DNA of 64,000 bases from GYS-P2D sp964414425. GTDB taxonomy: Bacteria > Bacteroidota > Bacteroidia > Chitinophagales > Saprospiraceae. Position 1 is the first letter of the stretch. Every line of letters begins with the position of its first letter. Shown piece by piece: positions 56,394-64,000 of this stretch. The notes beneath the pieces are model-generated. The model worked only from the letters and a program-made list of their open reading frames with translations, made no database searches and was not told the DNA's origin. The stretch lies in NCBI GenBank assembly GCA_964414425.1, contig CAYPWL010000015.1, forward strand, positions 1-64,000, in the 5' to 3' direction. The position numbers and the translations under genes were made by a program.

Positions 56394-56792
56394 ATGCCAA
56401 AACGCATTCTTAAGCTACCATCATCTAGCAAGAGTATCTGTCAATTAGAACAGTTTATCGGAGTAGTTGCTACGCAGTACGAGATAAGCAAAGACAAATA
56501 TCCCGACATACTCATCAGTTTGACTGAAGCAGTCAACAATGCGATCATACATGGTAATAAAGAAGACCAGAGCAAATTCGTTGAGATAGAACTCAACAAG
56601 ACTAATCAAGGCATAACTTTCGTGATTACGGATCAGGGCCTTGGTTTTAATCCTCAATCTATTCCTGACCCTACTCGCCCAGAGAATATAGGCTGCTGTG
56701 GCGGTCGTGGCGTCTTCTTAATGAAACAGCTTGCTGACGGCGTCAGGTATATGGACAATGGTCGCAAGGTTGAGATACATTTTGCCGTATAG
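56394..56792 (+). CDS. RsbW-like anti-sigma / HATPase_c domain protein
   Basis: The 132-residue protein is a stand-alone GHKL ATPase of the RsbW/SpoIIAB type: L-I-S-L-T-E-A-V-N-N-A-I-I-H-G-N (N-box), D-Q-G-L-G-F-N-P (G1 box) and G-C-C-G-G-R-G-V-F-L-M-K-Q-L-A-D (G2 box). Such proteins phosphorylate or bind anti-sigma-factor antagonists. A STAS partner is not adjacent, but a STAS domain occurs in the glutaminase in the same window. The C-terminal part of the fold (K-V-E-I-H-F) is complete. It lies 11 bp after the DUF4175 gene. Confidence 0.88.
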   Translation: MPKRILKLPSSSKSICQLEQFIGVVATQYEISKDKYPDILISLTEAVNNAIIHGNKEDQSKFVEIELNKTNQGITFVITDQGLGFNPQSIPDPTRPENIGCCGGRGVFLMKQLADGVRYMDNGRKVEIHFAV

Positions 56793-56806
56793 CCTCTGCA
56801 GCACCC

Positions 56807-57226
56807 TTGATTAATTATCATACTGAAGATACTAAGCCCATCCCTTTAGACGAGTCAAAAACAACGACTTGGCTTATGTCGGTAGTGACGACTGAAAGCA
56901 AGAGCCTCGAAGAGGTCAACTACATCTTCTGCTCAGATGATTACTTGCTCAAGATCAATCAAGATTATCTCGATCACGACTACTATACGGACATCATCAC
57001 GTTTCCCTATAATTATCAACCCATCAAGAGCGACATCTATATCAGTATAGATCGAGTTGCAGAAAATGCGGTAACAGAGCAAGTGTCATTCATTCACGAA
57101 TTGCATCGTGTGATCGTCCATGGCCTACTGCACATGTGTGGGTATGACGACCATGACTCAGCGTATAAACTTATCATGCGCCAAAAAGAAGATCATTACT
57201 TAGCGCTTATTGATCAGATAAACTAA
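56807..57226 (+). CDS. ybeY: rRNA maturation RNase YbeY (TTG start)
   Basis: YbeY is a zinc endoribonuclease in 16S rRNA 3' maturation and ribosome quality control. The 139 residues end in the family signature H-R-V-I-V-H-G-L-L-H-M-C-G-Y-D-D-H-D (three His zinc ligands) and have D-I-I-T-F-P-Y with S-D-I-Y-I-S. The start is TTG 56807: from the upstream in-frame stop at 56771 there is no ATG or GTG, and M-I-N-Y fits family N-termini. It lies 14 bp after the RsbW-like gene and overlaps the acyltransferase gene tail-to-tail by 20 bp. Confidence 0.92.
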   Translation: MINYHTEDTKPIPLDESKTTTWLMSVVTTESKSLEEVNYIFCSDDYLLKINQDYLDHDYYTDIITFPYNYQPIKSDIYISIDRVAENAVTEQVSFIHELHRVIVHGLLHMCGYDDHDSAYKLIMRQKEDHYLALIDQIN

Positions 57227-58046
57227 GCGTAACATTCCTAAGGTACTTGATGAGATCTTTAGATTTCATATGACTGTAGTCAGAAGATTGGATTGGATCC
57301 CCGATCGTGATTTTAATAGTCTTACCCCTTTTGTTAGTCACCTCATTGAGTAATAGGCCATATCTCAGACTTTGATTGATATGACTTGCAATCTGAAAGA
57401 GTTGACTGTTGCGACCATGAAAGAAGATGGGTACAACGGTAAGATCTTCACGCCGTACCATTTTGGTAAGGAAATTCTTCCACTCAAGGTCTCTGACATC
57501 CTTAGAAAAAGGCTTTACAGCAGTAGCTACTCCTCCAGATGGAAAGATCGCTATAGAGCCATCGTTTTCAAGGATCGAGAGTACTTCGTTCCTGGTATTC
57601 AGATTAGTTCGTAGGGCCGCCTTAGTCTCCCTGAAGTCAATAGGCAATAGATATTTGTTAAACAGCCCCTCCTTGCATAGGAGTTCATTGACGATGAGCT
57701 TGAAGTCCGCACGAACCAAGCTGAGTATATATCCCAAGCTCAACCCATCAATAACGCCAAATGGATGATTTGCGATGATCACTAATGGTCCTTTACGAGG
57801 AATCTTAGCCAATTGACTTTTATCAAAATCAATAGCGACCTCGAGAAGTGGAAATAAGTAATGCCATACTGTCACGTCATCTATCTCCATGTCGCCAAGC
57901 GCCTGGTATGCTTTTTCAATCTTTTTACGGCCAGACATGAGCTCCATCGAATTGATGACCATCCGCTTAAGAAGCGGATCAGATGGCGATGTGTATGAGA
58001 TCATCTTCTCATCCTTGCCTACTATGTCCTGAATGATATTACCCAT
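57207..58046 (-). CDS. PlsC-like acyltransferase with N-H-P-F-G-V-I-D motif
   Basis: The 279-residue protein is a lysophospholipid acyltransferase homologue. The catalytic motif reads N-H-P-F-G-V-I-D-G, which is H-X5-D (as in the hemolysin/ornithine-lipid acyltransferase branch) and not the H-X4-D of classical PlsC. The second block is I-A-I-F-P-S-G-G-V-A-T near 170. It has no clear transmembrane segment. The substrate may be an amino-acid lipid such as glycine lipid, known in Bacteroidota; this is inference from motif type. Its start overlaps the rnhB end by 8 bp. Confidence 0.82.
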   Translation of the reverse strand: MGNIIQDIVGKDEKMISYTSPSDPLLKRMVINSMELMSGRKKIEKAYQALGDMEIDDVTVWHYLFPLLEVAIDFDKSQLAKIPRKGPLVIIANHPFGVIDGLSLGYILSLVRADFKLIVNELLCKEGLFNKYLLPIDFRETKAALRTNLNTRNEVLSILENDGSIAIFPSGGVATAVKPFSKDVRDLEWKNFLTKMVRREDLTVVPIFFHGRNSQLFQIASHINQSLRYGLLLNEVTNKRGKTIKITIGDPIQSSDYSHMKSKDLIKYLRNVTLSLSDQ

Positions 58047-58647
58047 GGTTTTCTAAATTCAATCTCAACTGCTTTTTCACGACGAAACTCTTGCGATGAT
58101 ACTTAGTAGGTCCAATCTCTTGCAGGGCGATGCGATGTGTTAAGGTTGCGTAACCCTTGTTGCTACACCAGCCATACTCTGGACACTCATGATCAAGCGC
58201 TTCCATATGGTCATCTCTGTAAGTCTTCGCTAATATTGAGGCAGCCGCAATCGACGTGTACAGACTATCACCTTTGATAATGCACTGATGATCCAGATTC
58301 TTATACTGATTGAAGCGATTGCCATCGATCAGCAGGAGTTCGGGTTGTATATACAGCTCAGCAATAGCTCGATGCATGGCTTCAAAAGAAGCATTTAAGA
58401 TGTTGATCTTATCTATTTCTTGCTCAGAGACCGACGCTACGGCATATGCGATCGCATCATTTTGTATGACTGTGCGCAGTTCATATCTATCTTTCGCTGA
58501 GAGTTTTTTGCTATCGTCGATTTTGAGACATCGATATCCCTTGGGCATGACCACCGCTGCTGCATAAACTGGTCCAGCAAGACATCCACGACCGGCTTCA
58601 TCGCAGCCTGCCTCCAATAGATGTGGCGTATATGATGTATTAAGCAA
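58039..58647 (-). CDS. rnhB: Ribonuclease HII (TTG start)
   Basis: RNase HII removes ribonucleotides embedded in DNA. The 202-residue protein shows A-G-C-D-E-A-G-R-G (Asp16, Glu17) followed by C-L-A-G-P-V-Y-A-A-A-V, D-S-K-K-L, and I-D-G-N-R-F with the catalytic aspartates, then I-A-A-A-S-I-L-A-K and Y-G-W-C-S-N-K-G-Y. The start is TTG 58647; the frame has no ATG or GTG between its upstream stop and the D-E-A-G-R-G motif. It is divergent from secA across 217 bp. Confidence 0.95.
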   Translation of the reverse strand: MLNTSYTPHLLEAGCDEAGRGCLAGPVYAAAVVMPKGYRCLKIDDSKKLSAKDRYELRTVIQNDAIAYAVASVSEQEIDKINILNASFEAMHRAIAELYIQPELLLIDGNRFNQYKNLDHQCIIKGDSLYTSIAAASILAKTYRDDHMEALDHECPEYGWCSNKGYATLTHRIALQEIGPTKYHRKSFVVKKQLRLNLENHG

Positions 58648-58751
58648 TTGGTATTAACTATAGTTAAATGTAACCCAATTTGTGTTCACCCCGCTGAAGT
58701 AATTTCACTTTCTATATTGTTATTCTGACGCACCAGTGGGTATATATCATG

Positions 58752-58759
58752 TATCTTTG
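58752..58759 (+). promoter_or_regulatory. -7 element of secA promoter (TATCTTTG)
   Basis: TATCTTTG followed by CACGCT matches TAnnTTTG and resembles the other C-R-C promoters here. The secA ATG lies 105 bp downstream, leaving a leader of about 100 nt in which I see no riboswitch or SecM-like arrest ORF. Confidence 0.65.
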
Positions 58760-58864
58760 CACGCTAATAGATCGACAGGCACTATGATAACATGTCACTT
58801 CCATGTGATTGGAACGATAATGGTGCTACAGACAAGAACATCGGTTACTTAAGAATCACTTTTC

Positions 58865-61800
58865 ATGTTAAATATATTTAAGAAAGTTTTTGGTACGAAG
58901 CAGGATAGAGACGTTAAGGGGTACTCTGGTCGTGTCAATGAAATCAACGGGTATTTTGATCAATATAAAAGCTTGTCTCTTGATGAGCTAAGAGGAAAAA
59001 CTCTGGAGTTCAGATCTCGCATAAAAGAGCATCTCGCTGGTATCGACGAGGATATCCAAAATCTCAAGACACAATCAGAGAGCGAAGAGGATCTGCTACA
59101 GCGTGAGGAGCTCTATACACAGATCGATGCGATAACTAAGGAGCGTGATGAGCATCTCGAGGATATATTGAGAGAGCTCTTACCCGAGGCATTTGCAGTA
59201 GTAAAAGAAACTTCACGAAGATTTTCAGAAAATACCACACTACAGGTAACTACTACTGATCGCGACAGAGACCTAGCCGCTACACGAGATTATGTCTCAG
59301 TTACTGGTGATGTTGCAACATGGAAAAATAGCTGGCAAGCCGCAGGTGGTGATATCACCTGGAATATGATTCACTATGATGTCCAATTGATTGGAGGGAT
59401 GGTACTCCATGATGGTAAGATCGCAGAGATGCAGACGGGTGAGGGTAAGACATTAGTAGCCACGCTACCGGCCTACCTCAATGGTCTCTCAGGGCAGGGT
59501 GTACATGTCATCACCGTGAACAACTATCTCGCTCGTAGAGATGCCGAATGGATCGGTCCAATTATGGAGTTTTTATTCTTGACTATCGATTGTATTGACA
59601 AGTATAAACCACACTCCATACAGCGTAAAGACGCCTACAAGTGCGATATCACGTACGGTACCAATAATGAATTCGGATTTGATTATCTCCGTGATAACAT
59701 GGTACGCTCTCTTGATGAAAAGGTCCAAGGCAAGCATCACTTTACGATGATCGATGAGGTGGATTCTGTACTCATAGATGACGCTCGTACACCGCTGATC
59801 ATATCAGGACCAGTACCCAAGGGAGCAGAGGACCAAGAATACTTGGAGCTAAAGCCTAAAGTTGAAAAATTGATCGCAGCACAGCGCAAGCTTGCTACAA
59901 CTTACCTTGCTGAAGGAAAGAAGTTATTTACGGCAGGAGATCGAGGATATGAAGAGGGCGAAGCAGGTCTATGTCTACTCAGAGCATATAGAGCTCTGCC
60001 TAAATATAGACCACTGATAAAATTCCTCAGTGAGGAAGGTGTCAAGGTAACCATGCAAAAGGCGGAAAACTTCTACATGCAAGAGCAATCCAAGCGGATG
60101 CACTTGGTAGACGAACCACTCCTGTTCACTATCGATGAGAAAAATCGTAACGTAGAACTTACGGAGAAAGGTGCAGACTTCTTAGCACAAGGTGAAGCAG
60201 ATGAGCAGTTCTTCATCATGCCTGACATTGCAACCGAAATGCAGGTACTTGATGAGCAAGAGAAAACTCAAGGCATAGACCTCAACGAACAAAAAACTAA
60301 TCTCGTCAACGACTACAGTATCAAGGCACGTCGTCTACATGCAGTCAGTCAATTGCTTAAGGCGTACACCCTATTCGAAAAAGATGAGGAATATGTCGTA
60401 CTCGATAAGCAAGTCAAGATCGTTGACGAGCAGACAGGTCGTATGATGGAAGGTCGGAGATACTCTGACGGATTGCACCAAGCTCTCGAAGCAAAAGAAA
60501 ATGTAAAAGTCGGTGATATCACACAGACTTATGCGACCGTAACCCTGCAGAACTATTTTAGAATGTATCACAAGATGTGTGGTATGACCGGTACTGCCGA
60601 AACTGAAGCGAAGGAATTTTGGGATATCTACAAGCTCGATGTAGTAGTGATCCCTACTAATAGACCTATACAGCGAGACGATAGAGAGGATCTCGTCTAT
60701 AAGACAGCCAGAGAAAAATACAATGCCGTTATTGACGAAATAGGGCGATTGACAGAAGCTGGAAGACCAGTACTCGTTGGTACAACATCCGTAGACATCT
60801 CAGAAAAACTGAGTAGGATGCTGAACTTAAGAAACATCAGCCATAATGTCCTCAACGCCAAGCAACATCAGCGAGAAGCAGAGATTGTAGCAGAAGCGGG
60901 TCGAGCGGGCAACGTGACTATTGCCACCAACATGGCCGGTCGTGGTACTGATATCAAGATATCCGAAGAAGTTAAAAGAGCTGGTGGACTAGCAATCATA
61001 GCCACTGAGCGTCACGACTCTCGCCGGGTAGATAGACAACTGAGAGGTCGTGCTGGTCGTCAAGGAGATCCAGGATCATCACAGTTCTATGTATCTCTCG
61101 AGGATAACCTGATGAGACTCTTCAACTCGGAGCGCCTTGCCAAACTGATGGACAAGATGGGCCATCAAGAGGGCGAAGTGCTGCAGCACAACATGGTCAG
61201 TAAGTCTATCGAGCGTGCACAAAAGAAAGTTGAAGAAAACAACTTTGGTATACGTAAGCGTCTCCTCGAGTATGACGATGTAATGAACATACAACGTGAG
61301 GCAATCTACAAGAAGCGTAACAATGCCCTTTCTGGGGAGCGCTTATCTGTCGACCTTTACAACCTGTTCTCATCGCTCACCGAAAATATCGTCAGTGACT
61401 ATAAGTCGATGGGCAATTTTGAAGGATTCAGAAATGAGTGCTTGAGAGTATTGGGTAATGACCCAGACTTCAATGAAGATGAGTTTAAGAGCGCTGCAGT
61501 CGATGTGCTCACTGAAAAGCTACAGAAAGAGACCACTGATCTATACAATGAGAAGTTTGATAAGATCCGTGAAGTACTCCTCCCGGTTATCCAACGAGTG
61601 CATGAAAATGAAGGGCACAGATACAAGAGAATTGCCGTACCATTTACCGATGGTAGTAGGACGCCACTCCCGATATCTGCTGATCTAGAAAGAGCTATAG
61701 ATACAGAGGGAAGTAGTATCGTAAAAGATATAGAGAAGGCTGTTAGCTTGAGTATCATAGACAACACTTGGAAAGAGCACTTAAGAGCAATGGATGAACT

Positions 61801-62170
61801 CAAGGACTCTGTACAAGCGGCTTCATTTGAGCAGAAAGATCCGCTTGTAATCTATAAAATGGAGGCTTATGAGCTCTTTGAGCGATTGATCTATAACATC
61901 AATGAAGAGGTCAGTACTTACCTCATGAGGGGTAAACTGGTCATCAATGTTGACGACAATCTACGTGAAGCAAAACAACAACGTACTGATCTCAGCAAAA
62001 CAAGTGCATCGAGATCTGAAGATATGGCAAGACGCAGAGCCGCAGAAGGCGTAAGCCGCCAACGAGCTAAGCCAGAGACATTCAAGCGAGCTACCGAAAA
62101 GGTAAAACGTAATGATCCATGTCCATGTGGTAGCGGCAAGAAGTATAAACAATGCCACGGTAAGAAATAA
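58865..62170 (+). CDS. secA: Preprotein translocase ATPase SecA
   Basis: SecA pushes preproteins through SecYEG. The 1,101-residue protein has NBD1 with M-Q-T-G-E-G-K-T-L-V-A-T (Walker A), D-E-V-D-S-V-L-I-D-D-A-R-T-P (DEAD-like), the preprotein-binding domain, NBD2 with N-M-A-G-R-G-T-D-I and G-R-A-G-R-Q-G-D-P-G. The helical scaffold and a C-terminal zinc finger C-P-C-G-S-G-K-K-Y-K-Q-C-H follow. It is longer than E. coli SecA (901) because of an insert in the region about 35-115 and another around 340-470, as in other Bacteroidota. The SPOR-like gene follows after 20 bp. Confidence 0.97.
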   Translation: MLNIFKKVFGTKQDRDVKGYSGRVNEINGYFDQYKSLSLDELRGKTLEFRSRIKEHLAGIDEDIQNLKTQSESEEDLLQREELYTQIDAITKERDEHLEDILRELLPEAFAVVKETSRRFSENTTLQVTTTDRDRDLAATRDYVSVTGDVATWKNSWQAAGGDITWNMIHYDVQLIGGMVLHDGKIAEMQTGEGKTLVATLPAYLNGLSGQGVHVITVNNYLARRDAEWIGPIMEFLFLTIDCIDKYKPHSIQRKDAYKCDITYGTNNEFGFDYLRDNMVRSLDEKVQGKHHFTMIDEVDSVLIDDARTPLIISGPVPKGAEDQEYLELKPKVEKLIAAQRKLATTYLAEGKKLFTAGDRGYEEGEAGLCLLRAYRALPKYRPLIKFLSEEGVKVTMQKAENFYMQEQSKRMHLVDEPLLFTIDEKNRNVELTEKGADFLAQGEADEQFFIMPDIATEMQVLDEQEKTQGIDLNEQKTNLVNDYSIKARRLHAVSQLLKAYTLFEKDEEYVVLDKQVKIVDEQTGRMMEGRRYSDGLHQALEAKENVKVGDITQTYATVTLQNYFRMYHKMCGMTGTAETEAKEFWDIYKLDVVVIPTNRPIQRDDREDLVYKTAREKYNAVIDEIGRLTEAGRPVLVGTTSVDISEKLSRMLNLRNISHNVLNAKQHQREAEIVAEAGRAGNVTIATNMAGRGTDIKISEEVKRAGGLAIIATERHDSRRVDRQLRGRAGRQGDPGSSQFYVSLEDNLMRLFNSERLAKLMDKMGHQEGEVLQHNMVSKSIERAQKKVEENNFGIRKRLLEYDDVMNIQREAIYKKRNNALSGERLSVDLYNLFSSLTENIVSDYKSMGNFEGFRNECLRVLGNDPDFNEDEFKSAAVDVLTEKLQKETTDLYNEKFDKIREVLLPVIQRVHENEGHRYKRIAVPFTDGSRTPLPISADLERAIDTEGSSIVKDIEKAVSLSIIDNTWKEHLRAMDELKDSVQAASFEQKDPLVIYKMEAYELFERLIYNINEEVSTYLMRGKLVINVDDNLREAKQQRTDLSKTSASRSEDMARRRAAEGVSRQRAKPETFKRATEKVKRNDPCPCGSGKKYKQCHGKK

Positions 62171-62190
62171 TCTACTATTTTTGAAATAGA

Positions 62191-62592
62191 ATGAGAACCG
62201 TCATTTCTTTATTTGCCTTAACGTTGTTTTGCTGTGTTAATATTAACGCCCAGCAGATCATTGAGACTTCAGAGGTAAGCCAGTTTATGGACTACTTTGT
62301 CAAAACTGGCAAAGAAGAACCCTATATCGATGGCTGGCGAATCAAGCTCATAAGTACAACAGATCGTCGTGCATTAGAAAGTGCTAAGTGGCTCTTAGAA
62401 AAGAACTATCCTGCTGTAGTCTATGAACTACAGCATGAGGCACCCTACTATAGCATGAAAGTGGGTGCCTACGAAACTCGTATAGATGTTGAGCCACATT
62501 TGGCTTCATTCAAAGAAGACTTCCCATTTGCCATACCTTTTCGGGATAAGGTTATGAAAATAGAGCTCCTCGGCGATGGCTCTGCGCAATAG
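62191..62592 (+). CDS. Exported SPOR-like protein
   Basis: The 133-residue protein has a signal peptide (M-R-T-V-I-S-L-F-A-L-T-L-F-C-C-V-N-I-N-A-Q) and one domain. Its pattern, G-W-R-I-K-L-I-S-T-T-D-R-R-A-L-E-S-A, then Y-Y-S-M-K-V-G-A-Y-E-T-R and a final V-M-K-I-E-L, is that of the SPOR fold, which binds denuded peptidoglycan glycans. The match is weak in sequence but good in layout. Its last 17 bases overlap the rodA start, pairing it with cell-wall synthesis. Confidence 0.72.
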   Translation: MRTVISLFALTLFCCVNINAQQIIETSEVSQFMDYFVKTGKEEPYIDGWRIKLISTTDRRALESAKWLLEKNYPAVVYELQHEAPYYSMKVGAYETRIDVEPHLASFKEDFPFAIPFRDKVMKIELLGDGSAQ

Positions 62593-63976
62593 TCCAAAGG
62601 GTCTACCTAAATTCGATTGGGTCTTATTCATTATCTATATCGCCTTAGTTGGCATAGGATTGATGATGCTTTTTGCCACGACTTATCATGATATTGATGA
62701 GGGCAATATCTTCTCACCAAATAGTACTTTCGGACGTCAAGCTATATGGGCCGTTTTATCCCTGGTTGCACTGATTGTTGTTGTTCTGTTAGATTGGCAG
62801 ATATTCAATAGTCTGGCAATCCCGATATATGCTCTGAGTATTCTTTCACTGATCTTGGTACTCATCTTTGGTCGTGAGATCAATGGTGCTAAGTCTTGGA
62901 TCGTCTTAGGTCCTTTTTCGCTACAACCCTCTGAGTTTGTTAAGCTCAGCACCGCCATATATTTGGCCAGTTTCCTCAGTGTGATCCGTAATGATCTCCG
63001 TAACATACGGTCACAGTTAGTCTCTGCCGCCATCTTCTTGCTCCCATCAGCATTGATTATGCTCCAACCAGATGCTGGTTCAGCACTTACTTTTTTTTCA
63101 CTGTTGATATTACTCTATCGGCGGGGGCTTCCCTCTCTCTATTTTATAGTAGCCATTCTCATTTTTTTAACGGTAGTTTTTACACTGATCTATGGGGTCT
63201 CTGTAGCACTTACCATTCTGTTTTTGATGATGGTAGCCTTCTTGGTTGACTTCAGTAAGATGAGGCTGTTTTCGATCATGTTACTGACGACATTGATCCT
63301 ATCCTCGTTGGTCTGTTTTCAATTTGACTGGAGTCTGTACTCCGCCATACTTAATGGATTGGCTACAGTAGCTGTGCTATACTTCTTCAACCCACGACAA
63401 TCTATTGGTACTAAGTTTTCGCTATTAGGTGGTATTGCGATGTTGGCATTGCTCTCATACTCGAGCCTGTTTGCTTTTAATAATATCCTGCAGCCCCACC
63501 AGCAAGATCGAATCAATGTATGGCTACAACCAGAGAAATGCGACCCTCGGGGCTCATTATATAACCTACTACAGTCTAAGTTGGCTATCGGCTCTGGAGG
63601 CCTTACTGGCAAAGGATACTTAGATGGCACCTTTACCAAACTGAACTATGTACCTGCACAGACAACTGATTTTATCTTCAGTACCATTGGAGAGGAGCAG
63701 GGGTTCGTCGGAGGCGTTGCGGTGATTATCTTATTTCTACTGCTTATTGTAAGAATCATACAGAAGGGAGAAGACTCCAAATATCCATTCGTCAAAAACT
63801 TCTCTTATGCCATCGCTGGATTTATATTTTTGCACTTTTTCGTCAATATTGGGATGACGATGGGGATCAGCCCAGTTATCGGTATTCCATTGCCTTTTAT
63901 TAGCAAAGGAGGGTCCTCTCTCTTAGCATTTTCAATGATGATCGGCATTGCACTCAATATGTATAAAAGTAGATAG
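62576..63976 (+). CDS. rodA: SEDS-family peptidoglycan glycosyltransferase RodA
   Basis: The 466-residue membrane protein has about ten to twelve helices and the SEDS motifs: G-A-K-S-W-I-V-L-G-P-F-S-L-Q-P-S-E-F-V-K, the H-Q-Q-D-R-I-N-V-W-L loop, Y-V-P-A-Q-T-T-D-F-I-F-S-T-I-G-E-E-Q-G-F and G-I-P-L-P-F-I-S-K-G-G-S. RodA polymerises lipid II during elongation. It has an insertion of two extra helices near 205-280 compared with E. coli RodA. It overlaps the preceding SPOR-like gene by 17 bp. Whether it acts as RodA or FtsW cannot be settled from sequence alone; the motif set and length favour RodA. Confidence 0.9.
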   Translation: MALRNSPKGLPKFDWVLFIIYIALVGIGLMMLFATTYHDIDEGNIFSPNSTFGRQAIWAVLSLVALIVVVLLDWQIFNSLAIPIYALSILSLILVLIFGREINGAKSWIVLGPFSLQPSEFVKLSTAIYLASFLSVIRNDLRNIRSQLVSAAIFLLPSALIMLQPDAGSALTFFSLLILLYRRGLPSLYFIVAILIFLTVVFTLIYGVSVALTILFLMMVAFLVDFSKMRLFSIMLLTTLILSSLVCFQFDWSLYSAILNGLATVAVLYFFNPRQSIGTKFSLLGGIAMLALLSYSSLFAFNNILQPHQQDRINVWLQPEKCDPRGSLYNLLQSKLAIGSGGLTGKGYLDGTFTKLNYVPAQTTDFIFSTIGEEQGFVGGVAVIILFLLLIVRIIQKGEDSKYPFVKNFSYAIAGFIFLHFFVNIGMTMGISPVIGIPLPFISKGGSSLLAFSMMIGIALNMYKSR

Positions 63977-64000
63977 ATGGGATTTGATCTAATCAAAACG
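63977..64000 (+). CDS. Possible start of the next gene (cut by the window end)
   Basis: An ATG directly follows the rodA stop and the frame stays open for the eight codons visible (M-G-F-D-L-I-K-T). It is too short to identify. Confidence 0.35.

Noticed and set aside
58765..58864. Possible SecM-like arrest peptide or riboswitch in the secA leader
   Set aside because: No in-frame short ORF with a signal-like sequence and no recognisable aptamer is seen in the about 100 nt.

Overview
The window is chromosomal DNA from a member of the phylum Bacteroidota, most likely a free-living Saprospiria/Sphingobacteria-like organism. The phylum assignment rests on several things seen together: promoters of the TAnnTTTG type, almost no Shine-Dalgarno sequences, the gene blocks HU - TPR protein - tiny basic ribosomal protein - RNase G and uppS - bamA - skp, and phylum-typical families (DUF4175, DUF3109, DUF4920, BamA with a long N-terminus, proline-rich TonB proteins). 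The class is a weaker inference. A run of exactly 100 N (33614-33713) shows that this is a scaffold and that the 5' part of mfd is missing. Apart from a few intergenic repeats there are no phages, insertion sequences, rRNA operons or CRISPR arrays.

Layout. 1-4.8 kb: nusA, infB and a TIGR02757-type gene that seems to begin at a non-canonical ATT overlapping the infB stop. 4.8-9.8 kb: gpmI, a P-loop/DRTGG protein overlapping it, and a glutaminase fused to STAS and cyclic-nucleotide-binding domains. 9.8-11.7 kb: a DUF4920 lipoprotein, then rpsF-rpsR-rplI with a strong terminator. 11.7-17.6 kb: a MITE-like repeat, a YgjP-type metallopeptidase, serC, clpB (with a palindromic operator-like site), and an MtfA-like protein that lacks the zinc site. 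17.7-23.5 kb: a carbohydrate block with a ROK fructokinase, a membrane-anchored protein of unknown function, an NCS1-type permease and a mannitol-2-dehydrogenase-type enzyme. These fit an import, oxidation and phosphorylation route from a polyol to fructose 6-phosphate.

23.5-31.7 kb: tRNA-Phe, apaG, yicC, HU, a TPR protein, a 30-codon bS22/mS38-like gene missed by ordinary length cut-offs, RNase G, a glycosyltransferase, pth, a radical SAM/SPASM protein and a Bax1 protein. 31.7-33.6 kb: an AT-rich pocket with two exported proteins of unknown function that ends at the assembly gap. 33.7-42.5 kb: mfd (5'-truncated), crcB, a WecA/MraY-type transferase, a small lipoprotein, uppS, bamA and skp, so this segment mostly concerns the cell envelope. 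42.5-49.6 kb (minus strand): a site-2 protease, a TPR protein, and a compact run citrate synthase - gcvH - vanZ - tonB - tonB. The citrate synthase is of the mitochondrial type and the two TonB genes are tandem paralogues.

49.7-64 kb: a DUF3109 protein, a two-gene toxin-antitoxin-like pair (44-aa basic protein plus a DUF6169-like protein), tRNA-Cys, nadK, the large DUF4175 coiled-coil protein with an RsbW-like ATPase and ybeY, an acyltransferase, rnhB, secA, a SPOR-like protein and rodA. Much of the window is core information processing and envelope biogenesis. The parts most worth a second look are the polyol block, the regulated glutaminase, the 44-aa/DUF6169 pair, the zinc-less MtfA homologue, the bS22-like micro-ORF and the ATT start.
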